This document shows positions 36,308 to 45,255 of a DNA stretch of 64,000 bases, one piece after another. This DNA comes from Altererythrobacter rubellus (GTDB lineage: Bacteria; Pseudomonadota; Alphaproteobacteria; Sphingomonadales; Sphingomonadaceae). A model generated the notes under the pieces. That model saw nothing but the letters and a program-made list of their open reading frames with translations, had not been told where the DNA came from and searched no databases. Made by a program: the position numbers and the translations under genes. Location: positions 248,001 through 312,000 of the forward strand of contig NZ_CP127221.1 of NCBI RefSeq assembly GCF_030284385.1, given 5' to 3'. Positions within the stretch are counted from its first letter, which is position 1; the number at the start of each line of letters is the position of its first letter.

Positions 36308-36394
36308 AAGCCAAACACTTACACTCGAAAATCAGAACTGTCGATGAACGCTTTATCGCTGAAAATGCACGGATTGCCTCTATTCTGCATTGAT

Positions 36395-36862
36395 TCAGCC
36401 TTTGCAGGCTTTGCAAAGGCCGCGAAGCTCGATCACCGGCCGGCGCGCGCTGAAGCCGCATCCAGCGGCAAGATCGCGAATACGGCGGGATGTCTGATCG
36501 TCATCGATGTGAGTCGCCTCGCCACACTCATCGCAAACCATGAAGATGCAATCATGCTGGCAGCCAGGGTGGGTGTTAGCGAGAAACGCGTTGGCGCTTT
36601 CAACTCGCAATGCAAGGTTGTTCGCCACGAACAGATCTAGGATTCGGTAGATGCTATTCGGTGCGACACGCTTGCCGCGCGCGCGCGACAGGTTGTCCGC
36701 GATATCATAGGCGGAAACCGGCCGTTCATGCTTTGCGAGCTCGGCAAAAACAGCTTCGCGCATTCCGGTCCATTGTTCGCCGGATGCGATCAGAGAGTCG
36801 CGTGCGGCCTCTATCAGACCTGTGCCTGAGTGTTCTTTGTGTGCGTGTGAATGGCTAGCCAT
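36395..36862 (-). CDS. Fur-family transcriptional regulator, Zur-like
   Basis: A 155-residue zinc-responsive-type repressor of the Fur family. The N-terminal winged helix is REAVFAELAKHERPVSAYDIADNLSRARGKRVAPNSIYRILDLFVANNLALRVES. The dimerisation half has two CxxC pairs (CDEC near residue 115 and CKAC at the C-terminus) for structural zinc, and HPGCQHDCIFMVC for the sensor site. The His-rich MASHSHAHKEHSG start is typical of Zur-like proteins. The ATG at 36862 is chosen because the longer frame upstream is not protein-like and overlaps msrA. A palindrome with a −10-like box ends 2 nt before the ATG. Confidence 0.88.
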   Translation of the reverse strand: MASHSHAHKEHSGTGLIEAARDSLIASGEQWTGMREAVFAELAKHERPVSAYDIADNLSRARGKRVAPNSIYRILDLFVANNLALRVESANAFLANTHPGCQHDCIFMVCDECGEATHIDDDQTSRRIRDLAAGCGFSARRPVIELRGLCKACKG

Positions 36863-36864
36863 GC

Positions 36865-36881
36865 GCGCACATATAGTGCGC
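36865..36881 (-). promoter_or_regulatory. Palindrome over a −10-like box at the zur-like gene
   Basis: GCGCAC TATAT GTGCGC is a perfect 6-bp inverted repeat with a 5-nt centre. On the minus strand it holds TATATG, 7 nt before the ATG. No good −35 box is visible. It could be an autoregulatory operator over a promoter giving a leaderless mRNA. Confidence 0.4.
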
Positions 36882-36900
36882 TCAGCGCCGTTACGCCAGA

Positions 36901-37587
36901 TCAGCTTCCATCGCGCAGAAATGTGCTGGTGTAGTGCTCGGGATACATGTCTGCCAGCGCACGGACCTTTGGCGCGTCCCAGCGGACAATGTACCCGTGA
37001 CGCGGGTTTTTCGCTATGAAGTCCTGATGGTATTGCTCGGCCTCGTAGAACTTCTTGTAGCGTTCGATCCTGGTCACCACCGGCGCGCCCCAAACCCCTG
37101 AATCATCAAGCTGGGCAAGATAGGCGCGAGCAACGCGAGCTTGCTCATTGTTCATCGGCACAATCGCGCTACGGTAATGCGAACCAACGTCCGGGCCTTG
37201 ACGGTTGAGCAAGGTAGGGTCCGTCACAACAGAAAACAGGATCTGCAACAACTCGTCATAGCGCACGACCTTAGGGTCATAGACCACGCGCACCGCCTCG
37301 GCGTGGTCGGTCAGACCGGTCACTATCTGGCCATAGGTTGCAGTACTTTCGCTTCCGCCGTGAAAGCCGGAAACGGATGATTTCACGCCTCTAACGTGAC
37401 TGAAGACGCCTTCAACGCCCCAGAAGCAGCCGCCAGCAAATATCGCAACTTGCAAGCCTTCAGGCTCTTCGGCCTGCAAAGCAGCCACCGGTGCTTCTAC
37501 AAACCTTTCGGCTGCACTCGCCGCAACACCGCAACCGCTAAGCGCAAAAGCACCTACCGCCGCCAGCAAAGCGTTGCGCGCTTGCAT
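36901..37587 (-). CDS. msrA: Peptide-methionine (S)-S-oxide reductase, exported lipoprotein form
   Basis: Repairs the S-form of methionine sulfoxide. The 228-residue protein starts MQARNALLAAVGAFALSGCG, a lipoprotein signal with lipobox LSGC (Cys ~19). The MsrA domain begins LQVAIFAGGCFWGVEGVFSHVRGV with the catalytic Cys in GCFWG; QIVTGLTDHAEAVRVVYDPKVV and GSHYRSAIVPMN follow. The ATG at 37587 overlaps the TAA stop of a short upstream ORF (TAATG), implying coupled translation. Downstream is the Zur-like gene on the same strand, about 38 nt away. Confidence 0.93.
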   Translation of the reverse strand: MQARNALLAAVGAFALSGCGVAASAAERFVEAPVAALQAEEPEGLQVAIFAGGCFWGVEGVFSHVRGVKSSVSGFHGGSESTATYGQIVTGLTDHAEAVRVVYDPKVVRYDELLQILFSVVTDPTLLNRQGPDVGSHYRSAIVPMNNEQARVARAYLAQLDDSGVWGAPVVTRIERYKKFYEAEQYHQDFIAKNPRHGYIVRWDAPKVRALADMYPEHYTSTFLRDGS

Positions 37588-37745
37588 TATCGAGTGATAG
37601 AGGCTTCGGCGTCCGCTGTCGTGGCCATTGCCGGGCTGGCAATTTGCGTATCCCATGTCTGAACCGACATCGCACCCACCATGAACGCGCCGACAATGAA
37701 GCCAATGCCAAAATTGCGGGAGATGTCCGACTTCAGAATGCCCAT
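37587..37745 (-). CDS. Small membrane-anchored protein coupled to msrA (52 aa)
   Basis: The ORF starts MGILKSDISRNFGIGFIVGA, then FMVGAMSVQTWDTQIASPAMATTADAEASITR. One hydrophobic segment (FGIGFIVGAFMVGAMSV) would anchor it, with a short Ala/Thr-rich tail. Its TAA stop overlaps the msrA ATG as TAATG, an arrangement typical of coupled translation. A GAGAACA stretch lies 8-10 nt before the ATG. I recognise no family; the placement supports a real gene, perhaps a helper of exported MsrA or only a coupling ORF. Confidence 0.55.
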   Translation of the reverse strand: MGILKSDISRNFGIGFIVGAFMVGAMSVQTWDTQIASPAMATTADAEASITR

Positions 37746-37881
37746 GCGCAGTGTTCTCGTTGTTAGGCTCAATGTTTGTGTTCATGGCCTCATTAACCTT
37801 GTTTGGTTTCCAGACGGTGAACGATGCTGTCATCGATTATCTATCCGCACAGCGGCATAAAAAAGTTACGGACGGAGTTCA

Positions 37882-39450
37882 ATGCTGGATGCAATCATCA
37901 TAGGCGGTGGTCATAACGGGCTAACTTGCGCCTTCTATCTGGCGCGCGCAGGTATGAATGTGACTGTATGCGAAGCGCGGCACGTGGTGGGAGGCGCCGC
38001 GGTGACCGAAGAGTTTGCCCCCAGCTTTCGTAATTCGACCGCAAGCTACACCGTGAGCCTGCTGCAACCCAAAGTAATCGCAGACATGGGGCTGGTCGCG
38101 CGCGGCTATCGCGTGATTGAGCGGCCGGTGTCGAACTACCTGCCACTCGAAAGTGACTTCATAATGATGGGCGGTGGGCTCGAAGCGAGCCAGGCACAGT
38201 CGGCACGGTTTTCCAAAACCGATGCAGAACGCTTGCCTGAGTATTTCGACATGCTGGAAGATGCCGCCGAGGTGTTGCGCGGATTGGCGTTGAAAGTTCC
38301 GCCGGATCCCAAAGGCGGATTGCGCTCGCTTGTTGATGTCGCAATGCAGGGTCGCGGCTTGTGCAAGCTTTCAACCGAGCGGCAGCGGCAGGTGCTGCAA
38401 ATCTTCACGCGTTCCGCGCGCGAAGTGCTCGACGACTGGTTCGAAAGCGATCCAGTCAAGGCTGCGTTCGGTTTCGACGCCTGCGTCGGCCACTATGCGT
38501 CGCCCGATGAACCGGGCAGCGCCTATGTGTTGCTACACCATGTCTTTGGAGAAGTGAACGGCAACAAGGGCGCATGGGGTCATGTCATTGGCGGGATGGG
38601 TGCAATCACGCAAATGATGGCCGAGGCGTGCAGCGAGCAAGACGTCGAGATCCGTACCAATGCCCGCATCACGCGCGTCATAGTTGATGACGAGGTGGCA
38701 GTAGGCGTGGAACTGGCGGACGGAGAGGTCCTGCGCGCAAAGCGGGTCATCTCCAATCTGGGGCCAAAGCCACTGTTCGATCGCCTCGTCCCGCGCGAGG
38801 CTATCCCGGATGATTTTGCCCGCGCCATGGATGGCTATCGCGGCGGCTCTGGCAGCTTGCGCATGAATGTCGCGCTATCGGATCTGCCGAAATTCCGCCA
38901 TGCGCCGGAAAGTGATGCGCATTTGCGCAGCGGGATCATTATGGCACCATCGCTCGATTATATGGACCAAGCCTATCACAGCGCGCGCGCGAACGGATTC
39001 AGCGCCCAGCCAATCGTAGAGATGCTGATCCCGAGCATGGTGGATGATAGCCTCGCCCCGAAAGGGCAGCATGTCGCCAGCCTGTTTTGCCAGCATGTTG
39101 ACCCTGATCTTCCCGAGGATCGCGAAGACGAAGCGGTCAATGCTGTATTCGATGTAATCGAGCATCATGCACCGGGCTTCCGGGAACTGGTACTGCACCG
39201 CCAAGTGCACACACCCCGTGCTCTCGAAGCAAAATTCGGCCTGTGGCGCGGGGATATCTTCCACGGCCGTATGAGCCTGGACCAGTTATGGGCCGCCCGG
39301 CCTGTGCTGGGTGCAGGAAGCCACAAGATGCCAATCAAGGGGCTCTGGCTATGCGGCTCAGGCGCGCATCCTGGCGGCGGAGTGACCGGCGCACCGGGCC
39401 ACAACTGTGCGCACGAGATTTTGAGGCACAGGCGGTGGTGGCGGATTTAA
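37882..39450 (+). CDS. Phytoene-desaturase-like FAD oxidoreductase (PYROXD2-type)
   Basis: A 522-residue flavoprotein of the carotenoid-isomerase/desaturase (CrtI-like) superfamily. The FAD motif is [38 protein letters not shown] at the N-terminus, and [18 protein letters not shown] (around residue 240) and [26 protein letters not shown] at the C-terminus are family marks. The layout is that of PYROXD2-type proteins rather than a true phytoene desaturase, so the substrate is uncertain. It overlaps the convergent purH gene by four bases. Confidence 0.88.
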   Translation: MLDAIIIGGGHNGLTCAFYLARAGMNVTVCEARHVVGGAAVTEEFAPSFRNSTASYTVSLLQPKVIADMGLVARGYRVIERPVSNYLPLESDFIMMGGGLEASQAQSARFSKTDAERLPEYFDMLEDAAEVLRGLALKVPPDPKGGLRSLVDVAMQGRGLCKLSTERQRQVLQIFTRSAREVLDDWFESDPVKAAFGFDACVGHYASPDEPGSAYVLLHHVFGEVNGNKGAWGHVIGGMGAITQMMAEACSEQDVEIRTNARITRVIVDDEVAVGVELADGEVLRAKRVISNLGPKPLFDRLVPREAIPDDFARAMDGYRGGSGSLRMNVALSDLPKFRHAPESDAHLRSGIIMAPSLDYMDQAYHSARANGFSAQPIVEMLIPSMVDDSLAPKGQHVASLFCQHVDPDLPEDREDEAVNAVFDVIEHHAPGFRELVLHRQVHTPRALEAKFGLWRGDIFHGRMSLDQLWAARPVLGAGSHKMPIKGLWLCGSGAHPGGGVTGAPGHNCAHEILRHRRWWRI

Positions 39451-41036
39451 TGCCGGAAATGCCGCATTCCGGTGAATACCATCGCGAGGCCTGCCTCATC
39501 CGCGGCTGAAATCACCTCATCATCGCGGATTGAACCGCCCGGCTGGATCACCGCAGTCGCCCCAGCTTCAGCTGCGGCCAGCAATCCATCCGCGAACGGG
39601 AAGAATGCATCAGAGGCAACGGCGCTGCCTGTGGTTCGCGGCGTATCCCAGCCATAGGTTTCTGCTGCTTCTGCCGCCTTCATCGCAGCAATGCGCGAGC
39701 TATCACGGCGGTTCATCTGGCCAGCGCCAATCCCGGCTGTCGCGCCATCCTTGGCATAAACAATCGCGTTCGATTTCACATGCCGGGCGACGGTCCATGC
39801 GAACATGCAATCCTTCAGCTCTTGGCTTGTCGGCTCGCGCTTGGTGACAACTTTCAGATCATTTTCTGAGATCGCGCCACCGTCTCGGCTCTGCACCAGC
39901 AAGCCGCCAGTGATCAGCTTGACCATCAGACCGCCACGGCGCGGATCAGGCAAATCGCCAACCGTGAGCAAACGCAGGTTCTTCTTCGTCGCGAAGATTT
40001 CGCGCGCTTCATCGCTAACGCTGGGCGCGATCACAACTTCGGTAAATATCTTCGCGATCTGCTCGGCTGTGGCACCGTCCAGCTCCTGGTTGACTGCAAC
40101 GATCCCGCCAAACGCCGAAACGCTATCGCATTGCAGCGCCGCTTCCCATGCATCGACCAGGCTGCCCGCCTGCGCCACACCGCAAGGATTGGCGTGCTTG
40201 ACGATGACAACTGCAGGATCCTGGCCACCGAATTCAGCGCATAATTCCAGCGCCGCATCGGCATCATTGTAGTTGTTGTAGGACAGCTCCTTGCCCTGCA
40301 GCTGTTCGGCCTGCGCAATGCCTGAGCCATGCGGACCCGAAGGGGTATAAAGTGCCGCCTGCTGATGCGGGTTTTCGCCGTAGCGCAGGACGGTCGGCGC
40401 CTTGCCATTGACCGCCAGGAAATCGGGGAACTGCTGCTGCTGGTCAGCAAAGGCGAACCATTGGCTAATCATGCTGTCATAGGCAGCGGTGGCGGCAAAG
40501 GCCTTGGCGGCACACCTCTTTCGAAATGCAAGCGAGGTTGCCCCGTTACTTTCATCCAGTTCGCCCAGCAATTCTTCATAGTCCGCTGAGTCTGTCACGA
40601 TCGTCACAAAGGCATGATTTTTCGCCGAGCTACGAACCATTGACGGACCGCCAATGTCGATATTCTCGATGATCTCGTCACGTTCGGCGCCGCGCAGGAC
40701 AGTCGCTTCGAAGGGGTAGAGATTGACCACGACAAGATCGATCGCATCAATTGCATGCTCTTCCATTGCGTCGGCATGCTCCGGATTGTCGCGCACTGCC
40801 AGCAAGCCGCCGTGCACCTTGGGGTGCAGCGTCTTGACCCGCCCATCCATCATTTCAGGAAAGCCGGTGAGTTCAGAGATGTCGCGAACTTCAAGCCCCG
40901 CATCGCGCAGCGCCTTTGCCGTTCCCCCAGTCGAAACCAGCTCCACACCGCGCGCAGCCAAGGCCTGGCCCAGTTCAGCCAATCCGGTTTTGTCGGACAC
41001 TGACAGCAGTGCCCGCTTGATTGTCACATCCGTCAC
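39447..41036 (-). CDS. purH: Bifunctional AICAR transformylase / IMP cyclohydrolase
   Basis: Performs the last two steps of purine nucleotide synthesis. The 529-residue protein has the IMP cyclohydrolase half first ([37 protein letters not shown]) and the AICAR transformylase half from about residue 200 ([62 protein letters not shown]). KHANPCG carries the catalytic Lys-His pair. It uses a GTG start. It is the last gene of the rpe-heparinase-purH operon, 8 nt behind the heparinase stop. Confidence 0.97.
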   Translation of the reverse strand: MTDVTIKRALLSVSDKTGLAELGQALAARGVELVSTGGTAKALRDAGLEVRDISELTGFPEMMDGRVKTLHPKVHGGLLAVRDNPEHADAMEEHAIDAIDLVVVNLYPFEATVLRGAERDEIIENIDIGGPSMVRSSAKNHAFVTIVTDSADYEELLGELDESNGATSLAFRKRCAAKAFAATAAYDSMISQWFAFADQQQQFPDFLAVNGKAPTVLRYGENPHQQAALYTPSGPHGSGIAQAEQLQGKELSYNNYNDADAALELCAEFGGQDPAVVIVKHANPCGVAQAGSLVDAWEAALQCDSVSAFGGIVAVNQELDGATAEQIAKIFTEVVIAPSVSDEAREIFATKKNLRLLTVGDLPDPRRGGLMVKLITGGLLVQSRDGGAISENDLKVVTKREPTSQELKDCMFAWTVARHVKSNAIVYAKDGATAGIGAGQMNRRDSSRIAAMKAAEAAETYGWDTPRTTGSAVASDAFFPFADGLLAAAEAGATAVIQPGGSIRDDEVISAADEAGLAMVFTGMRHFRH

Positions 41037-41044
41037 TTAGGAAA

Positions 41045-42913
41045 TCACCCCATTTTCTTTAGCAGCCAGGAGAATTGCCCCCCGCCGCGCGATATCATTC
41101 CCTGCACCACCAATTGGTCAACGCCATGCGGATGCCCGTCGCCATCGACCCACATGCTTTCTTCGAGCGCCAAGTCCGCACCCGCATCATTCCCCCCAAG
41201 ACGGAATTGCCACAAGCCGCCGTCGGGCAACAACAGACTGGCGCCTAGCCTGTCTTCGGAGAGGCGCGCCTCTACTCCCCGACCCAGGTGGAACCGGATT
41301 GCGAATTTGATCTTGCCGCGCTGCCCCTTGCGGGTGGATGGCGCCAGCACATCCTCGCCGCGCAACTCGCAACCATCGCTGCGCAGCAACAGGATACGGC
41401 GGTGGATCAGGCCGAACCGTGCGGCATAACCATCGTGGCTCGCTTCGATGCGCTGCGCACTGGCCGTTCCGCGTGCAATCTCACTACGCTCAATCTCGAC
41501 CTTCTCGACCCCCTTGCCCAGCTTTCCGCCAAGCAGCACCGAGGTCGAGTTTACATCGTCAAGTATCAGCGTGGAATGTGCCGCGGTGGCTCGCAGCCCC
41601 TGCTCGATCCGCGCCGGAACAAGCCCACCGGCCAGCGCCGCGCCGCCGCAATTGACGATCAGGCGACTGAGTCCGTCGGACATTTCGAAGGCCAGCGTCG
41701 ATGCACAGCCCGAACGCGAATGCTTCGAGCGGGGCGGCGGGGCTGCATCCATCTGGATAATGGTCTTCCCACCGGTCAGACGATGGAAGCCCCAGTGCTT
41801 CACATCCTTCAGCGGGCGTGTGCGCACGGTACTAGCATCGATCAGCGCAGCAAGCCGATCCGCCCGCATGGCCCCTATGCCTTGCCAATTGCCCAAGGCA
41901 CCATCGCCATGTCGCAACGCCAGAATGGGCGGCACAAGCAGCTCGCGCATCAGGCACAACGCTTGCGGCAGATCGCGGTCAACCGCTCTATAGCAAGCCT
42001 CCAGATCCACCAGCATGGCGATCACATCCATCTGTGCGATCGCGCTGCGTGACAAAGCGCCACCATCTTCGCCGACAAAATCGCCCAATGCCGCGACCAG
42101 CCCGGCTTCGGCATAGAGCCGCCGCGGCTTACCTTGTGGAAGCAACAAGCCCGCAGCGATCAAGGCACCCCAACCCAGGACTGCACCGAGCGGATCTGGC
42201 GTACGGCGCACTTCACGATCGAGCCAGCGCGCCGTTTCATCAATCGTAGCCAGCATTTGCGGACGCAAGGCTTCATCCTTGCCTGACAGCAAAAGCGGCG
42301 CATGGACGAGCCACGCCATCAGTCGCATTGAAACATAGTCGACGTACCAAGCCGCACATTTGCCCGGCTTTGGATTGGCTTTAAGCCAAAGCCCTGCAAT
42401 CCGCTCAGCCGTTTCGACGCATTGTTCGCGCTGGCCAGCTGCGCTGAGATCGCGTAGCCAAGCAAAACCATGGATCATCCGCTCGAACGGCGGCGTTGCG
42501 CGCGACGAACTTTGATATTCAACTTCGGAAATCGGCGCCTTCATGCCGTTGATCATGAAGTGGCCCGCTCGCAGCGCCATCCCTGCCACCCGGTCGCCTG
42601 CCAGCGCCGGTTTGACCGTTGCCAGCAAGCGCGGGCGCGCGGGCTTGCGGAAGGGCGCGGTCAGCGTTGCGCCACTGATCCCAAGACGATAGGCAACCCG
42701 CACCAGCTTTTCGGTCAAATCGGCTTTGGGCGGTACAAAGTCGCTCAACACAAGCGTGCGCGCTTCAGTCAGCGGAATTTCGCTTTCGCCGTCAATGACA
42801 GGCTGCACATCGCCCGCCGCCGCCAGAGGCAGCGCAGAGCGATCTTCCTCGATCTCGCCAAACAGATCTTCACTCTGTTTGGTGTCGCTCGAGCCGGACA
42901 GCAACGCTTCCAT
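41045..42913 (-). CDS. Heparinase II/III family protein
   Basis: A 622-residue protein with an alpha/alpha toroid N-terminal region (about 110-330) and a heparinase II/III-like beta domain (about 395-600, KHWGFHRLTGGKTIIQMDAAPPPRSKHSRSGCASTLAFEMSDG). Family members are polysaccharide lyases, but this sphingomonad type is found next to purH and rpe, has no clear signal peptide and has no known substrate. The His and Tyr expected in the lyase site are only partly recognisable (HSRSG). Its ATG overlaps the rpe stop as TGATG, so translation is coupled to rpe. Confidence 0.85.
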   Translation of the reverse strand: MEALLSGSSDTKQSEDLFGEIEEDRSALPLAAAGDVQPVIDGESEIPLTEARTLVLSDFVPPKADLTEKLVRVAYRLGISGATLTAPFRKPARPRLLATVKPALAGDRVAGMALRAGHFMINGMKAPISEVEYQSSSRATPPFERMIHGFAWLRDLSAAGQREQCVETAERIAGLWLKANPKPGKCAAWYVDYVSMRLMAWLVHAPLLLSGKDEALRPQMLATIDETARWLDREVRRTPDPLGAVLGWGALIAAGLLLPQGKPRRLYAEAGLVAALGDFVGEDGGALSRSAIAQMDVIAMLVDLEACYRAVDRDLPQALCLMRELLVPPILALRHGDGALGNWQGIGAMRADRLAALIDASTVRTRPLKDVKHWGFHRLTGGKTIIQMDAAPPPRSKHSRSGCASTLAFEMSDGLSRLIVNCGGAALAGGLVPARIEQGLRATAAHSTLILDDVNSTSVLLGGKLGKGVEKVEIERSEIARGTASAQRIEASHDGYAARFGLIHRRILLLRSDGCELRGEDVLAPSTRKGQRGKIKFAIRFHLGRGVEARLSEDRLGASLLLPDGGLWQFRLGGNDAGADLALEESMWVDGDGHPHGVDQLVVQGMISRGGGQFSWLLKKMG

Positions 42914-43575
42914 CAGACTTCGCCCTTCAGCGCGGCAATATTGGCGGCATATTGGGACGGGCCGCCCTTGAAGGTTGCAGAACCTGCAACCAGCACGTCC
43001 GCGCCGGCATCAACGCAAAGCTTCGCGGTTTCAGGATTGACGCCGCCATCGACCTCCAGGTGGATATCTCGCCCTGCCCTTTCAATCATCCCGCGGATCG
43101 CGCGCACTTTGTCGAGCTGCGAATGGATGAAGCTCTGCCCCCCAAAGCCCGGATTGACGCTCATCACCAGGATCAGGTCAACCAGGTCCATCAGATTGTC
43201 GAGCACTTCGACGGGCGTGCCTGGATTCAGTACCACCCCGGCCTTCTTGCCCAAGGCACGGATCGCTTGCAGCGTGCGGTGTACATGGGGGCCCGCCTCT
43301 GGATGGACGGTGATGATATCCGCGCCGGCCTCTGCAAAAGCTTCCAGATACGGATCGACCGGTGAAATCATCAGATGCACGTCAAAGGTCTTGTCCGAAT
43401 GGGGTCTCAGCGCTTTGACCACGTCAGGCCCGATCGTGAGGTTAGGCACAAAATGCCCATCCATCACATCGATATGGATCCAGTCCGCACCTGCTTGATC
43501 CACCGCGCGCACTTCTTCGCCCAGCCGCGCAAAGTCAGCTGACAAAATGGAAGGTGAAATGAGCGGTGTGGCCAT
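42913..43575 (-). CDS. rpe: Ribulose-phosphate 3-epimerase
   Basis: Interconverts ribulose 5-phosphate and xylulose 5-phosphate in the pentose phosphate pathway. The 220-residue TIM barrel has [17 protein letters not shown], the metal and catalytic Asp/His in [45 protein letters not shown] and EVDGGVNPE. All metal ligands (H, D, H, D) are present. The ATG at 43575 is the natural start; upstream in-frame sequence does not align with the family. It heads the operon with the heparinase and purH genes. Confidence 0.96.
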   Translation of the reverse strand: MATPLISPSILSADFARLGEEVRAVDQAGADWIHIDVMDGHFVPNLTIGPDVVKALRPHSDKTFDVHLMISPVDPYLEAFAEAGADIITVHPEAGPHVHRTLQAIRALGKKAGVVLNPGTPVEVLDNLMDLVDLILVMSVNPGFGGQSFIHSQLDKVRAIRGMIERAGRDIHLEVDGGVNPETAKLCVDAGADVLVAGSATFKGGPSQYAANIAALKGEV

Positions 43576-43760
43576 GGTGTGCTTTCGCAAAAGTCCGCGT
43601 TTCCTCGCAGTAACGCCGGGGAAGACTCGCCGACAAGCAGGCGCGTGGCCTTTTCCACACACAGTAGCGCGAAGATTAAGGATATCCGTTCGTCAAATTC
43701 AGCCGCAATTCAGCCACTTTGCAGCATAAGGTTTTCGAATTAGGGCGAAATGCCCTATCG

Positions 43761-43797
43761 CGCTGCTACGCTTGCCCCTTTGGCGCAGCAGCGTTTT
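43761..43797 (+). promoter_or_regulatory. Terminator-like hairpin before the DUF2141 gene
   Basis: CGCTGCTACGC / GCGCAGCAGCG forms a 10-pair stem with one A-C mismatch and is followed by TTTT. It lies 24 nt before the ATG of the DUF2141 gene. No plus-strand gene lies upstream, since rpe is divergent, so it is likely part of the gene's own 5' leader and may act as an attenuator or block. Confidence 0.4.
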
Positions 43798-43821
43798 AAC
43801 GACTGAAGGACACGCGAGAAG

Positions 43822-44334
43822 ATGCGATCAAGACTGATCACAGCCGGATTTGCACTGACCGCAGCGACGCTTGCTCCGGTGGCTGCAGCCGCTTGGGCGC
43901 AAGGCGCTCCCTCCGTGACCTATCGTCAGGAAATTTCCAACAATATGCGCCAATGCGCGCCCGGCGGCGGGCCTGCGGTGCGCGTGACCGTTGCCGGTAT
44001 CAAATCATCCGGGGGTCGGATCCGCGTGCAAAGCTATCGCGGGGTCAAATCGGATTGGCTAGAACGGGGCAAATGGATCAACCGGATCGAAACCTCTGCC
44101 CGCGAAGGGACGATGGTGTTTTGCATGCCGGTTCCGCGCGCGGGCACTTATGGCATCGCTGTTCGCCATGATGTTAACGGCAATGGACAAACCGAAGTCA
44201 GCGAGGATGGCGGCGCGATGTCCAACAATCCCTCGATCAATATTTTCAACCTCGGCAAGCCGAGCTACCGCAAGACAGCATTTGAAGTGGGCGAAGGTGT
44301 AACGTCGATCCGCATCAATATGCGCTACATGTAA
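43822..44334 (+). CDS. DUF2141 domain exported protein
   Basis: A 170-residue secreted protein. The signal peptide is MRSRLITAGFALTAATLAPV, ending AAAWAQG (cleavage near residue 28). The DUF2141 region has the motif GIAVRHDVNGNGQTEVSE, an Asp/Asn-rich loop resembling a calcium site, then GGAMSNNPS. The family has no known function; it is often found with carotenoid or cell-envelope genes in sphingomonads. A stable hairpin precedes the gene. It is convergent with the gene at 44348. Confidence 0.88.
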   Translation: MRSRLITAGFALTAATLAPVAAAAWAQGAPSVTYRQEISNNMRQCAPGGGPAVRVTVAGIKSSGGRIRVQSYRGVKSDWLERGKWINRIETSAREGTMVFCMPVPRAGTYGIAVRHDVNGNGQTEVSEDGGAMSNNPSINIFNLGKPSYRKTAFEVGEGVTSIRINMRYM

Positions 44335-44347
44335 GAGACAAGCAGGC

Positions 44348-45244
44348 TCAGCTCCGCTGCTTTTTCTGCTCTCGCCAGACTTTGAACAAGACACCCGGTG
44401 CCGCGAGCACAGGGTGTTTTTCGCGCCATGGCGTCACTTCAATCGGCACACCCGTGTGGCGCTGCACCTTCCACGCGGCATAGCGCGCCGCACCGTCAAA
44501 CGTAGTGCTGGCTTTCAGCAGGCGGAGAATGTTGAGCGGCCTGCCTAGCCGTTGGCGGCGGCTCCACCACGATAGTGTTTCGCGTCGAGCATTGTCCGTC
44601 AGCTTGAGTGTCAGGCGACCGCCTGCTTCATCAAACGCAATGCCTTGTGCGTCGAGCGCCAGAGGCAATAGCCCGTCAAAATGCGCCACGTTGACTGACA
44701 AGATACTATCTTCCCTGCCTGCTTTCTCTACCCGAAACTCCGCCTTGTAGGTGGCGCGGAACAATGCGCGCCAATAGTCATCGGCGGTGCCGCTTGGCGG
44801 GCCGAGCGCCGCAGCCAGCCGCGCCGCAGTTTTTGCAGCATCACCAAGCGCATCAAGTGTCTGCGCCGTCGCATCGCCATCGCGGGCCCAAACCAAAGCA
44901 GACGGCTGCACGAACCGCGCCCAGATAGTGGTGTCGCGCGATTGGCCCGATGCGGCCTTGGCAAACTGCGCGAGCGACATAGTGGCGATCTTGGCGCGCA
45001 GCGTCTCGCCTTGATTGTCCCATTCGCGATAGCTGACACGCGGCCATATCTTCTCCTGCTCCTCGCCCGGAAGCAACACGTAATAGTCGAGCACGCCTTC
45101 AAGCAATCCGGTCCGCAGATTGGAGCCGTAGAATAGAACCGCCAGCGCCCCCGCTTCAATTGCAAGCCGCGCGGCAAATTCAGCAATGGCGGGATGCATT
45201 GCGACCGCAGATTTTGCTGAGATTCGTTCTGCCAAAGCGCTCAT
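44348..45244 (-). CDS. Tam41/Mmp37-like protein (possible phosphatidate cytidylyltransferase)
   Basis: A 298-residue protein. I recognise features of Tam41, the mitochondrial CDP-diacylglycerol synthase: a nucleotidyltransferase-like LAVLFYGSNLRTGLLEGVLDYYVLL (residues ~33-57), a W-ARFVQPS segment (around 110) like the family's GRLHKPV region, ATYKAEFRVEKAGREDSILSVNVAHFDGLL (around 165), which fits the DFR...NMAHF region, and RLLKASTTFDGAARYAAWKVQR near the C-terminus, which fits KGIFTAGLKKSVIY. This is from memory of the family, not an alignment. The next gene upstream codes for a diacylglycerol kinase whose product, phosphatidate, is the Tam41 substrate. The genes are 11 nt apart. If wrong, it is an unassigned nucleotidyltransferase-fold protein. 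Confidence 0.6.
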   Translation of the reverse strand: MSALAERISAKSAVAMHPAIAEFAARLAIEAGALAVLFYGSNLRTGLLEGVLDYYVLLPGEEQEKIWPRVSYREWDNQGETLRAKIATMSLAQFAKAASGQSRDTTIWARFVQPSALVWARDGDATAQTLDALGDAAKTAARLAAALGPPSGTADDYWRALFRATYKAEFRVEKAGREDSILSVNVAHFDGLLPLALDAQGIAFDEAGGRLTLKLTDNARRETLSWWSRRQRLGRPLNILRLLKASTTFDGAARYAAWKVQRHTGVPIEVTPWREKHPVLAAPGVLFKVWREQKKQRS

Positions 45245-45255
45245 GGCGGCGTCAT

